From positions 1-33,755 of the forward strand of contig JAYMTA010000239.1 in the NCBI GenBank assembly GCA_036897625.1: 33,755 nt of DNA, given 5' to 3'. Shown here piece after piece: positions 1-11,600 of this stretch. A program made the translations under genes and the position numbers. Every line of letters begins with the position of its first letter. Position 1 is the first letter of the stretch. The DNA is from Pelargonium cotyledonis (lineage: Eukaryota; Streptophyta; Magnoliopsida; Geraniales; Geraniaceae). The notes under the pieces are model-generated. The model was not told the DNA's origin. It searched no databases and was given only the letters and a program-made list of their open reading frames with translations.

Positions 1-45
1 CTCTCTCTTATTTGGCTTGGGCTAATTTTGGATTCAGTGAGTTGT

Positions 46-144
46 TTAGTGGTGGAAACATGAACTCGCAGTGAACGATTAAATGGGTTGATTCATTAGT
101 GGTGGAAACATGAACTCGCAGTGAACGATTTAAATGGGTTGATA
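46..144. repeat. Tandem duplication of about 50 bp
   Basis: The block beginning TTAGTGGTGGAAACATGAAC occurs at 46 and again at 96, period 50, nearly identical apart from one inserted T and small differences at the end of the unit. It lies left of the last visible exon of the PAP14-like gene, so presumably inside an intron. Confidence 0.85.
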
Positions 145-184
145 CAAAAGCTTGATTTATAAAATAAGGGACCCATATGCATAC

Positions 185-3140
185 CTGAGGCAGACCATAG
201 ATGTATTCTTCTGTTATGCGCAATGCAGTTGAGCCGAGACCCCATCTGATTATATCCATGGATGGTACAACTCGCCATCTCGGTCCACAAAGAAACGGGT
301 GTCTTAGTGCATCCAAACACCTGTGGAGCAGTCGGGAATAAGAAGTACATTATAAACAATGAGGAACATTTTGTGGTTGATGTGAGGAAATTTCCAACTA
401 ATTTTGAAAGCCAAAATTCGTCGTATATATTATACCTTATTCTTTCAGAGGGTTTTGTCGCAAGCAATAAGGACAGAAGATGCCAACCAGCACCCCAATT
501 CCTGTCAAGTATCTTCAAGAAACATAAAAAAATTAGTATAGCTTTGTGCATGCATGGAAAAAGATAAGGAAAAGAAAAGCATGTTCCGTGATTCTGATAC
601 TTACTTGCAATCCAGCATTTCCAGATGGGGAATTTCTACTGAGGATTTGCAGCATAAATTCACGCAAGCATGAAGGGTCACTTCCCTGCACATTCACAGA
701 ATAGAAAATTTGTTATCGTGATTCAAACGAATATACTTCTCAAAGTTCAGTTTCAATCAAGTCGGGCTGATAAGCAGACATGTGAACGAGTTTTTGAAAC
801 GGACGAATCCGGGTTTAAGCATGTTATACCTTCATGAGGAATGATTTGAACTTTGTGAAGATGACGGGATCCATGAGTTCTCTCAATACCATCTTGGCCA
901 TTATGAAGCCAACACATCTTTGCAATGTATACAACAGAATGCACTTCAGAAACTTTTTTTCCAGCAATTCGAACATGAGATCAGTTCTAAAAGCTTTTAT
1001 CCACATCTTACCTCATATCAAATGCAATCATCATCTGCCGTCTATCCATGTTGTCCACTGGGCTATTGTTTGAACCATCCTCATAAAAATCAGCAGCATT
1101 TCCCAGTATACCTACCTAAAAGAAGAAATGGAAATTAAACTACTTCATCTTACATGAAATAAACACATAAGTCCCGGATGGAAGGCTTAATTTGAAAATA
1201 TCTTTTAAACAATTGAACCCTTAAACCAATATCTTTACAGTATTGCCATCATAAATCACCACATTAGAAGAATGATCGATACGCGACTTTATAAATTGAA
1301 GGTTTCTTGTGTTTGTATTTGGTTTTCAAGGTGTTCTGATAACCCATTAATATCATATGAAATCGCTACAAAGTTGAACAATAAAAAATGGTCCATTTGG
1401 ATTCTTGTATTTGATTGAAATTCTGAATTTAAGCTAAATACAACGTTTGGATGCACAAAGAATTTGGATTTGGATTTGGCTCAAATCTAATAGGTTTCAA
1501 AACAAGCTTGTGAGATTTCAAATGACAACTCTTACCTCGTCATGTGAAATTTTATGATTTCCCGAACATTATATTTGAGATACAACATTCAAATCGTGTA
1601 TTTCAAATCAAACTCAAGAGTTCAAAAGTAACATTAATGTACAGCAAAAGCTGGTACTTACCTTAATATGCCTGTCCACTGGACTAATATGCAAATTCTC
1701 CAGTCTCAACTCTGTGTGAGCTAGTCCATGGCTGTGCAAATAGTTCACCTAAAATAGATAAATAAGTCCATGATAAGTCCTTCATAACCAGTCCACATAA
1801 CAAAAAAAATAATATTGTTCATGTCAAAAAAAGTTTAACATACTCCAATCAAGAGATCCCTCATTAATATTCGAATAAGTCGCAGTTGTCGAGAAACTGC
1901 AGGTCCACCAACCGTATCATCTCCTACCTTTCTAACAGATTCTTCATCCAATGCAAGAGTAGCTTCTAAGGTTGGAAGCCAGTTCGACTGCTGAAGCCAA
2001 TGTCTTAAAGAAAAACTGCCATGATACTGCAACAGTAGTAAGAAAAGATACTTCAATGTGTCTGGTTCTGTTGCTAAGTTATTGTATAGAATATCCGATA
2101 GCATCCCCTAACGTGGGAAATCTTAGAGGAAAAAAATGATTTAAGATTGGAAAGGCTAAGACATTCTCATGCAAAAAGAGACATCTTGAGAGACAGTAAT
2201 GGAGTTGTGAATAGAGATTTAATCCAATAAGACTATAAGAGGCGTGCCAAGGCATGTCATGTTTATGCTAGCACCAAAGATAGGCTAAGAGCCTAAAACA
2301 ACCAATCTTGATTTTTATGTAGAGAAGAACTTACCCCATGAACAACGGTAAATGAACCATGAACATTCGAAGGTGAAGAGACATATCCATGAACTTGCAT
2401 CGAGTAAGAATGATACATAATTTTGCGACGAACAAGCTTCTTCAACACCTGAAGAATGTATCAACAATAGAGACATTATAGCAAAACAATTATAATAACA
2501 TCAAAAAAACTAATTACCAAATCCAGTGAACAGACTTTACAAACCTCTATTGCCCGCATCCCTCTACGCTTCGCTTGAGCGCTAGTAAGTTGGCGAAGCA
2601 CAACTTTTGTATTATACAAAGGACTGTAATCCCACAAGACCAAAGAGTAAGTTCATATCACTTTTTAAGATGACATCACACTAAGACGAGCAAAACTGAC
2701 CTATTAGAATCCTTCACTATGGCTTCAAAAACTACCTCATCCGCCTACAACAAAGCTCCAAATAATTAGGCCACAATTAATCAACCCATTCCAGCCACAA
2801 TAATTGCAATATATCTTCCTACCCGTCCACCAAGGCCAGCACTAATGCGGTCAAGTAACTTAAAATCTGACATCTTGAACCTAATCACATGAGCCAATTC
2901 ATCTTCCAAAGGAACTGATGCACCTATCTGTGCATTCTCCTCCGATTCCATAGGAGATGTTGCTTTTCTCAAGGATGAACACTGCACTCCAATCCATTGT
3001 TTCCGTACTGAAGTGGAGGATTTCCAAATAAAAGGTGAACAGCCAGGCCTAACCAGTCTTGTCGACAAATTTTTACTAAAATTCCCTGCTTCAACGCATT
3101 CCAGGCTAGTGGGATTCAGGCGAACCCCACACAATGCCAT
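185..3140 (-). CDS. PAP14: PAP14/FBN11 (ORG1)-like kinase-fold plus fibrillin protein, partial (C-terminus off the left edge)
   Basis: Eleven coding exons on the minus strand: 3140-2823, 2744-2701, 2623-2545, 2448-2335, 2026-1844, 1748-1662, 1115-1012, 917-830, 685-605, 512-436 and 320-185. They join in frame for 437 codons with GT-AG introns. The start MALCGV is the family's usual N-terminus. A Ser/Thr/Arg-rich stretch follows (about residues 1-60), typical of a chloroplast transit peptide. A kinase-like fold then runs from about residue 90 (GLGGRADE) to about 410, with blocks HSHGLAHTELRLENLHISP, NWGAGWHLLSLLLATKPSER and HPFLCGPRWR. Family knowledge: PAP14 is a plastid fibrillin fused to a kinase-like domain, about 670 residues, so roughly 230 residues including the fibrillin domain should lie to the left. 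The catalytic residues look degenerate (see findings). It is head-to-head with the HIZ2-like gene. The identification rests on remembered similarity to At5g53450. Confidence 0.9.
1116..1661 (-). other. Large intron of the PAP14-like gene
   Basis: This 546-base GT-AG intron separates the exon ending VDRHIK from the one starting VGILGN. It is AT-rich with repeated TTTGGATTTGGATT and TTTGAAATTT-like words in both orientations around 1425-1620. That pattern is common in decayed MITEs, but I could not delimit ends. Confidence 0.5.
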
Positions 3141-3965
3141 CAATTGCAGCTCTGAACAACAAGAATAACGACAGTGATTCATTAGCTTGCTCAGGATGTA
3201 GAAGGAGATTGTCAAATTAGATCCTACTAAACTAATTAAACATCTAAAAACTAAAAATCAAACGTGTCACACAAAACTATGTACAGAAGCTAATTAGAAA
3301 CACGGATTCTCTCATTTCAGCTCTGAAGATTCAAACATACACCTTAAATTTCTATTTTCCAACCATTTCTTGGCAACCAAACAGATACTATCGGAACAAA
3401 ATCGACGCATAAGAAAGAGAAATCGAACTGTTTCAAGCTAGTAACAACTACACACATCAAGCAAAACTACTTAAACAGGCTGAATATAAACTCGAAATCT
3501 CTAATCTCAGGTTTGCAATTCAAAGCTACTAATTCAATTTCTGTATTCAACACTTCCTCGGCAATCAGACAGTGAGGATCATAGAATATAGAGACTCACA
3601 ATGAGAAAAAACGGAAAGAAATCGTCAAATTAGCTTCTAAGAAACTAAATAAACACCAAAAAGCGAAAAAATCAAACCATTTCAGACGATACTACGTACA
3701 CAAACTGAATAGAAACTCGAATTCTCTAATCTCTGCCTTAAAGGTTCCAGCATACAAATCACATTTCTTCGCACACAAGCTGAAAAGAAACTCGAATTCT
3801 ATAATCTCAGCTTTGGAAATTCAAACATACAAATTCAATTCCTAATTTCCTACAGTTTCTCGGCAGCCAAACAGATTCGATCGGCGAGAATACAAATTCG
3901 AGACTCACCAGAATGAGAGAAACGGATGGAAATTGAGGAGCGACCGAGAGAGAGAGGAGAGAAAT
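3141..3965 (-). other. 5' UTR of the PAP14-like gene with a leader intron holding degenerate tandem repeats
   Basis: On the minus strand a donor CTG|GTGAGT ends a non-coding exon at 3909, and an acceptor TTGTTCAG is followed by an 11-base leader (3151-3141) before the ATG. The predicted leader intron is therefore 3152-3908. It contains about four diverged direct copies of a block of roughly 110 bases (near 3290-3405, 3478-3575, 3707-3780 and 3778-3905). Each has a core like ACTCGAATTCTCTAATCTCA followed by TTTCTCGGCAACCAAACAGA or a variant. The copy near 3591-3600 also duplicates the donor context (GAGACTCAC on the plus strand), so a second potential donor lies inside the intron. Confidence 0.6.
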
Positions 3966-3991
3966 GGAAGTTTCTGCGCGGTGGCGCGAGC

Positions 3992-3998
3992 TTTTATA
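3992..3998 (-). promoter_or_regulatory. Probable TATA box of the PAP14-like gene
   Basis: The minus strand reads CTATAAAAG here. This is about 80-90 bases upstream of the predicted leader donor at 3909 and would place the start of transcription near 3960. Position and sequence fit a core promoter; no other TATA-like element is as close. Confidence 0.6.
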
Positions 3999-3999
3999 G

Positions 4000-5437
4000 A
4001 TCAGAGAGTGGAGAGAGAGAGCGTGTGATTGTTGCGTGACGAAGTGAGCTTCAAGCGTCTCGCCATGGGCGTTTCGCGAGTCTACGTCCGCTCCAAATAT
4101 CTTGCAGCTTCTTCTCTCTCTACAGTTTCTGGCCCTGGATTGCGATACGGTGATGCTCTCGGGTGCTGCCACGTCATCGCTGCCGTAGCTACAGTTTTCT
4201 TGATGAGAATGTGCGCCGTCAGATTGAACAGGTGGATTTTATCTATTTAATATATGAATTAAGCTTCGCATATTTTCTTATTATCTCGTCTTCGTGCACC
4301 ATAAGTTGACACGTTTAGTAATCGGGTTAAGGCTTTTAAACATGACGCATGTTTCATTAGTCGTGTTGTGGTTTGTACAAAAGAATATACTTGTAAATTA
4401 ATTATTATGTCATGTTAAACATTTTAGTTGTATCATGCAAAATGTATTGTGTCGTGTTCGTGTAATGTGTCATGTTAACATGATTCATTTAGTTATTATG
4501 TCAACTATGTCATGTCAATATATGTTTTAGATGCTTCAAAAATATGGACAATTTGTTGAAATAGGAGAATACGAGTATTAAGTAGAAGACCAAAGTGCAT
4601 ACACTAGCATAAGCAATTGTTTGGATATCAAATTATTTTGTACGAGTTTCAAAGTTTCTATGCTCACAATGTTATGTTCTTCTCGATTGGGATTTGAAGT
4701 GCGCTTATAACGAGTAAATAAGTTTACTTTCTTAAAGATATCTAAATTTGTGAAGTTATGCCGGAAGCTAACAAAGTTGCAAAATTTTAATCCGTTTTTG
4801 TTTTAACTTGTCATTATCTAGTTGTGTTGTTTCTTTATTCATCAATCTATGGCTGCAAAAAAGCTTATCTGGATTGATTGTAATTATTTGATTTCTAGAT
4901 GTGTCTAAATTCCATCTAAATCGTCGACACGTTCCATTTCACAATTTGATCATATTTTCTTATCGCATGAAGTATATCGAAGTTTTTAAAGTCCAACGAC
5001 TTAAATTATTTTCTAAAATTTCATGAATGAAAAGTTAGGGTCCACTATTAGAATTGTAAAGTCAACGATAAGACCAATATCAGCCGTCAAACACACTTCA
5101 CCTACACCCTCCGCTTACGTGTCACCCTCTCGTTGAATCACACCACACAACCAATATTGCCGGGCACTCCCGCAATAACCTCGAACTCCCAAGGACAATA
5201 TCGTCCCAAACCCCGATTTATCGCCACTTGGCCAAGTCTCCTCCGAGTCTCATTAACCTCAATAAGCAAAAACAAAAAATCTCTACACCATTTTCTATTT
5301 CCACATTTATCCCCCAAACCCACCCCTATTCTCTCTCGGGCTCCCTCGTAATTTTCACCAATCTCCGATCCCTATCTCGCACTCACTCACTCTCTTCTCC
5401 GGCGATCTCTCAGTCTCCGGCACTGTTTCCTCCGGTC
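4000..5437. other. Divergent intergenic region and promoter of the HIZ2-like gene
   Basis: No coding gene is supported. The segment 4300-4520 is AT-rich with repeated GTCATGTTA, CATGTTAACATG and GTGTCGTGTTCGTG words, which resemble degraded hAT-type non-autonomous elements; this is a weak call. From about 5080 the sequence becomes C/T-rich (many CTCTCTC, ACACTTC and TCCCC runs), as in plant 5' leaders, so transcription of the plus-strand gene probably starts between about 5100 and 5400. I see no clear TATA box for that gene. Confidence 0.5.
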
Positions 5438-5524
5438 ATGCCCTGTACACTTCGTGCTTGTCTCACAAAAGCTCCTATTTTTAGGGTTTCGCTATCCGGT
5501 TACAGTGCAAAGTTTCGAAATTAG
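5438..5524 (+). promoter_or_regulatory. Upstream ORF (28 codons) in the leader of the HIZ2-like gene
   Basis: An ATG at 5438 opens a reading frame of 28 residues starting MPCTLRACLTKAP and ending at TAG 5522-5524. That is 118 bases before the main ATG at 5643. If the leader is unspliced here, the uORF could lower translation of the main frame. It overlaps two telo-box-like words, which may mean its sequence is shaped by those elements and not by coding. Confidence 0.45.
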
Positions 5525-5624
5525 GGTTCGGATTTCCCGATTCAAGTACTCAGTTTGCGTTTACTGATTGGGATTCAGGGTTTTGAGTATCCGATTTGAG
5601 TGTTGGGAATCGAAGTTAGGGTTT
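5481..5624 (+). promoter_or_regulatory. Cluster of telo-box-like motifs (TTAGGGTT)
   Basis: TTAGGGTTT occurs at 5481-5489 and 5616-5624, and TTAGGGTTC at 5521-5529, all within 160 bases upstream of the start codon. Telo-boxes (AAACCCTAA) are known in plant promoters and leaders of growth-linked and RNA-processing genes. Confidence 0.6.
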
Positions 5625-5642
5625 TGGGGGTGATATACGGCG

Positions 5643-8600
5643 ATGCCGAGGAGTTCACGGCACAAATCGAGCAAGCACAGTTCGAGAGATGCTAGGGATT
5701 ACTCGGACTCGGAGAAAGATTCGAGCTTGAAGACTAGCATTAGAGTCTCGAAGGATTCGTCGGCAGATAAGAGGAAGCTCGATTCCAAGGATGCAAAGGA
5801 CGCGTACGGTACTGGTAATGGAGAGTATTCGGAGGAGTATGGCTCCTCGAAGCGGCGGAAGGAGCGGGCTGTGGATGATGTAGTGAGTGATAGGTGGAAT
5901 GGAGGCGAGGAGGATCGAAGCGAGGGCTCGAGGAAGTCGAAGATTTCCAGTGAATCCAAGAGTAAAAGGAAGGAGGAGAGTGAGGGGAAGCACAGGGACT
6001 CGAGTAGGAAGGATAGAGAGAGTGGAGGAGAGAGGGAGAGGAAGGGAAAAGAAGGGAAGAGTGACAAAGTGGTGGCCGATGAAGAGGAGCGGCCGCTGGC
6101 AAAGCAATTGAAGGAAATTACTGGTAAGGTAACTGATTGTATTGTTGGTCAAGTGAAATACATTGACTTGAACACAGGTGTTCCTGTAAGTATCTGTGCA
6201 TGTATAGTTAGTTATATGTGTTCATTGTTATGCCGTGTGATAATGGTTTTTATTGAGTGTGGTGTATAAACTCTTTTTTGTATTATGTATTTGTGTTCAA
6301 ACTTAAAACTGTTCTCTTATTTGTTGGGGAAGACTATATTTATGTATGCATTGAAGTTCTAGTCACTAAAACACATTCCTGATATCTTGAGTTCACCAAA
6401 TTTTTTTTTTTATTTGAGTTGAAATTTAGGCATGAAAGAAAATACTTGGTCTTTATGACATTGCTTGTTATGAAAAAGATGGTTTCTTGAAGCTGCATGG
6501 AACTGATATGATGATGACTTTGCTTAACTAAGCGAAGCATGTATAGAATTATTATTATTTTTTTTCTGAAACTTAGTATGTGTGGAAGTTAGATACTGGA
6601 AAAGTTAGGGAAACCTGAAAAGTTTGGATTTGTATGTTGAGAAGGTGGAAGGAAAGGTTTATGGTCTATTTTGATAGGAAAATGAGACTCTCCAATTCCT
6701 ATTTTATTGTTGCTGTAAGTTGTTCATGTTAAGTGTTTATGTAGTTCAATCAATCTTGATATTGTTGGAATCATACTTTTATGCATTTGCACATTTGCAT
6801 TTCAAGTTTAAAGTGTGGACTTTTGGGTACATATACATATTTGGCTACCTTATTTCATGTTAACTAGTTATAAGTTATAACCCACTCCATCCCAAAATGA
6901 GTGTCCATCTCAATAGTTTTCATTCCAATACGAGCTTTTACTTTTCATTTTAGTAAGTTAGGTGTGTATGAATTACCAATAAAATTCCTACTTTCCTAGT
7001 ATAAGATGATTAGAACCACTCAGTTTATTACAAAAGGGCCATGTGGGCACATTAGAAAAGATTGACGCCTAATTATTCATAGTTTTTGGAAAAAGTTGAA
7101 AGCGGACACTCATTTTGGGATCATTTCTCCCTTTAAGGTAAATTAATTTATAGGCATGGTGGCTTCCACTCAAAGGATGTATGGTCACCATTTTTCAGCA
7201 TACGTGCTTCGTTATGTCGATGTTACTTACATGCTAAAATAAGGTTCGTGTATTGTTTGGTAAAGTATTCACTAACAATCAAAGTGATCCTTTTTAGTGT
7301 GAAATTTTCATAGGTTTTCTTGACATGTGTGCTTCCTGACCTTCTACATAGTATATATTATTGATATGGAGGTTTATGATTACCTTCTTTTTTGTGTGTG
7401 GGTAGATGGAAGTTTGCAATAAGCAGCATAATATTTCAGAATGTTATATGTTTTTTAGGTCAATTCACGACTTATTCATCTACTTCATATCTACATGTTC
7501 CATCTATTAGAGGGATATATGTAGTTTCGATGTTATGTTGCGCTGAGAAATTTTCAATTTAATTTTGCTTGAATTTTAATTAATATTTTGAACTCTGAAG
7601 TGGTTTTTTTGGTATTTTTTTTATATTATAGATTTGAGATGTTCATTGAGCTCTGCAGATATAATGAAGAGATTATTTTCTTAATAGCGAGTTCACTTTG
7701 ACTTTGGGTGCAAATCTTTGCTTGTAGCATATCTGAGAGCATAACATATCCTTGTTTATATTATGGTCCTTTTTATCCTTTGGCTTATAATGTATTGGAA
7801 CAGCAAATTATTTGCTGTTGCTAAACTTTAAATACCTATAGATTAGAGGGTGTTTCCAGTTTGGTTCAATTCTTTTGCATAAAAGTGCATTTATCCTCAA
7901 AAGTATGTTGGTAGTTTTAGAGGGTCTCAGATGGATTTGTGGAAATGAATTATGGAATATGAACCCAGTTGATTTGATGTGTAAAATCTAAATATAGAAC
8001 TTCAATCTAATGGGATGTACATATTGGCTCTGCTGAATTGTCCGTACTATTGTTCATATGAAGGGTGAAGTTCAAATAGAGTTGCGCTGACCGTGAAAAA
8101 GTAAGTTTTTTTGTATGTAATGTTGGGATGTATACACTCACACTAAGTGATTCGGTAATTTATGCACCAATTGCAGTGAATGCTTATTTGTGATCTGTAA
8201 TTTGATTGCCATTTTCATGCACTTATCATTGTTCGTTCTTCTAATGATTTAGAGCTCTAGTTTACATCTTGATTAATCTCTCTTTGCAGAATCAAATGCA
8301 ATTGATATTGAACCAGATAACCATCTTGAAAAACGAATTAGGAGGAAGAGAGATGGTTCTGGTGATGGAGATAAGCTTTTAGATAATGGTGGAGATACCA
8401 TAGACACCAGAAGATTGTCTTCGAAGGATGATATTTCCAAGGATGGAAAACAGAAGGATGAGAAGCACAAGGATGATAGATATAGAGATAAATATCGTGA
8501 AGACTTAAATTGGGACAACAAACATCGAGATGACAAGCAGAGAGATGAACGCCCTGCAAAAGATCATACTAGCAGCAGGTCTGATGACAAACATTTAAGA

Positions 8601-11600
8601 GATGATAAAGATATGGCAGAAAATCGACAAAAGAAATCAAAGCCTTTGGACCATGACCGCAAGCAAGAGACTGATCGTGAGCGTGACTTGGACCCTACCC
8701 GTGACCGTGCCCGTGATCGCTACCACGACCATGAGCGTGAAAGTGAACGCGACCGAGAAAGAGAAAGAGACCGCAATCGCAATCGTGAACGTGACCATGA
8801 GCGCGACCGTGATTATGATCGTGACTGGGATCGGGATCAGGACTGGGACCGAGACAGAGAAAGAGACAAAGAACGAAGTCGAGGCCGAGATCGAGATCGA
8901 GATCGTGAACGTAACCGGGAAAGAGACCAAGAAGCGGACCGTGACAGAGAGCGAGATTATGACCATGACGGTTCGTACCATGATGATCGAAGTGCTAGAT
9001 ACAAAGATAGCCGCGGAAGGAAAAGATCGCCGGATGATCGTGATGATTATAATGATTCTAAGGCCAGAGCAACCAGAGGTCACCATTCTGACATGGAAAA
9101 GAAACCTTTGAGCAATAGTAGAGTTGAGTCAGAAGCTGATCGGGGAAGGTCTCAGTCACGTCAAGTCCATGCAGACTCTTCTAGTAACAGGAGGAAGATT
9201 TCCCCGAATCCCAGTTCACATGTTGGCATAGATGAACATAGGTAATTATTATTCTATCTCAAAGGGGTTGGGTGTTAAGTCAATAAGTTACCTTATAGGT
9301 TGTCTTATCTCCCAAATCCAGTATCCAATAGTACTGTGTTTATTCTGAAATGTTGTCTGCCGTTATGCTTATACGATAAGTTATGTTCTAACTGACATGC
9401 ATATGTCCAATATACGGGTTGCTTTATATAAATATAGTAGCATCCAAGCTGACCATAATTTTGTCATTTTTATGTTTATTAGAGATTCTTTTGGTTTATA
9501 CTGGTAGCTGTCCTAATATTTGTCTTGTTACATACAGGAATTTTAAATCAGAGGAATCTAAATACAGAGATTCAGTGACAGAACAAAGGTCTAAAGCAGT
9601 TTCTTCAAGAGAAGTAACTGGCTTTTCTGGAGTGCCAGAGAGAAGTTCCAAATATAGATCCACGGACAAACCTAATAAAATGGAGGATGGCCATCTTGGA
9701 GAGTTGTCAGCTGAAAGATCTTCTGGTTCCAAGGCTTCGCCAATGGCTTTAGTGGAAAGATCGCCTACATCAAATAGTGTTGAGCGTAGATACATGAACA
9801 GATCTGGTGCTAGGCGGAATCTTGATGTTGAAGAAACAGCCCGGAGGAATGGTGCCTCCATCGACGCAAGAGATACTTTTGCCACAGAGGACAGATCAAG
9901 TCGGGACTTACCTTTGGAGAAGCCTGTGGGAGATGACTCCTCTCAAGCAGATTCATCATTTTATGGTAGGAACAGTCAGAACAATTCCTCTTCTATTCCT
10001 CCTCTGCCTGGCTTTAGGGCTGGAGTTGACAGTCCGTCCTACATGGGTTCATTAGAAGATGATAGTAGATTTAACTCAAGTGCTCGCTACAAACGGAGTG
10101 GTGATCACAATTCAGCAAGAGGGCACGGAAATGCCTGGAGGGGTGTTCCAAGTTGGTCTTCACCTATGCCAAATGGGTTCATGCCTTTCCAACATGGGCC
10201 ACCTCATGGAGGATTTCAAGCAATGATGCCACAGTTTCCATCTCCTCCTCTATTTGGTGTTAGGCCAATGGAAATGAATCATGCTGGGATTCCTTATCAT
10301 ATCCCTGATGCTGACAGGTTTTCTGGTCATCTACGACCACTTGGTTGGCAGAATATGATGGATGGTTCAGGTCCCTCTCACTTGCATGGATGGGATGGGA
10401 ACAATGGTGTTTTTAGGGATGAACCTCACATGTATGGGGCTCCTGACTGGGACCAGAACAGGCATCCTATGAATAGAAGGAGCTGGGAAACTAGTGCAGA
10501 GATGTGGAAAGGGCAAAATGGTGATGTGAACAAGGACCTACCCTCTTCTTCCCAGAAAGAAGACTATCCAATGCATGCCATGGATGATGAATTCTCATCT
10601 GGCCAGATCGTGCAAAAGTCTCAGCATGAACGCAACCATGTTGGCGTTCATACTAAAGAGGCTGAAACAATGTCCGGTATTTCCTCTGCAATAAAAAGTT
10701 CTCAATCTCAACCTAAAGCTGTCAGGAAGGAGATGCCCGTCCCTTCTAAAAAACCGAGTTATAATGATGTTGCTCAGCTTTCTCGCGCTTATCTTTCTAA
10801 GCTTGATATATCGAGAGACCTTGCATATCCAGAATTATATGGCAAATGTATGAAGTTACTGGATCCAGAAGAGGAAGGAACTATTGTTGAAGACGTTACC
10901 GTTTCTGTTAATCTGGAGGTATAAATCTCAGTCAGGATTTTCTCTTTCCCCTCCTTTACATATCTGGAATTGCCTTTTTTATAATATTAAATAAATTTTC
11001 TATTATTTGGTGACAGGGTAGTGAAAGACCAAGATTGAAAATCTCCCTTGCATTACAGAACCCTCCGCTTTTCCCCAACACCAAGGACCTTGTTTTTAAG
11101 GTACTTTTGTCATGTCGATTGATTCCGCAAAACCCTTGCTACATCTCAGTGTACACATCTTTAGTAATTTTCCAAATTGGAAAATTATGCTTGAGAACAA
11201 TGACCAGACTGTTTTCCCATTCTGGTTGATTGAAAGAAATGAATCAAATAATTGAAAATATAATAGAGGCTAATTGTTTTAGCATTTTTTATTCGAATAT
11301 CATTATTATGATCTTGAATATATCCTAAATTACATTTGTCATATATACTTATGGGAATTCCTAGCTTTGAATGTGGTCGCGGCTTCCATACGAGGAGTTG
11401 TTGACCAGCATTCCTTATTCGGTTAGAGATTAGGATATCCATCTAGTTCCGTTAACTTAAAGTATATGAAGCCTGAAAAGCTTTTCCAATCCTAGTGTCA
11501 AACTCCATAAGGAGGCTATTTCTGGGAATCTTTTCATAGAGCATAAAGTGTGATGGTTATCACATTAAAAATACTGTATATTTTGATTCTTTCTTTACTA

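Noticed and set aside
4029-4250. A 73-codon plus-strand frame between the PAP14-like and HIZ2-like genes
   Set aside because: It starts over the promoter of the minus-strand gene, has no recognisable family sequence, and has no clear transcript signals.
6120-6269. Extending HIZ2-like exon 1 to the stop at 6269
   Set aside because: The 208-codon frame reads into intron sequence; splicing at 6124 to 8290 restores the long conserved frame.
8602-9111. A 169-codon frame overlapping the HIZ2-like RD repeat, and a 149-codon frame on the opposite strand (8637-9086)
   Set aside because: Both are by-products of the alternating Arg/Asp codons, which leave other frames without stops. The proteins are low-complexity and unlike any family I know.
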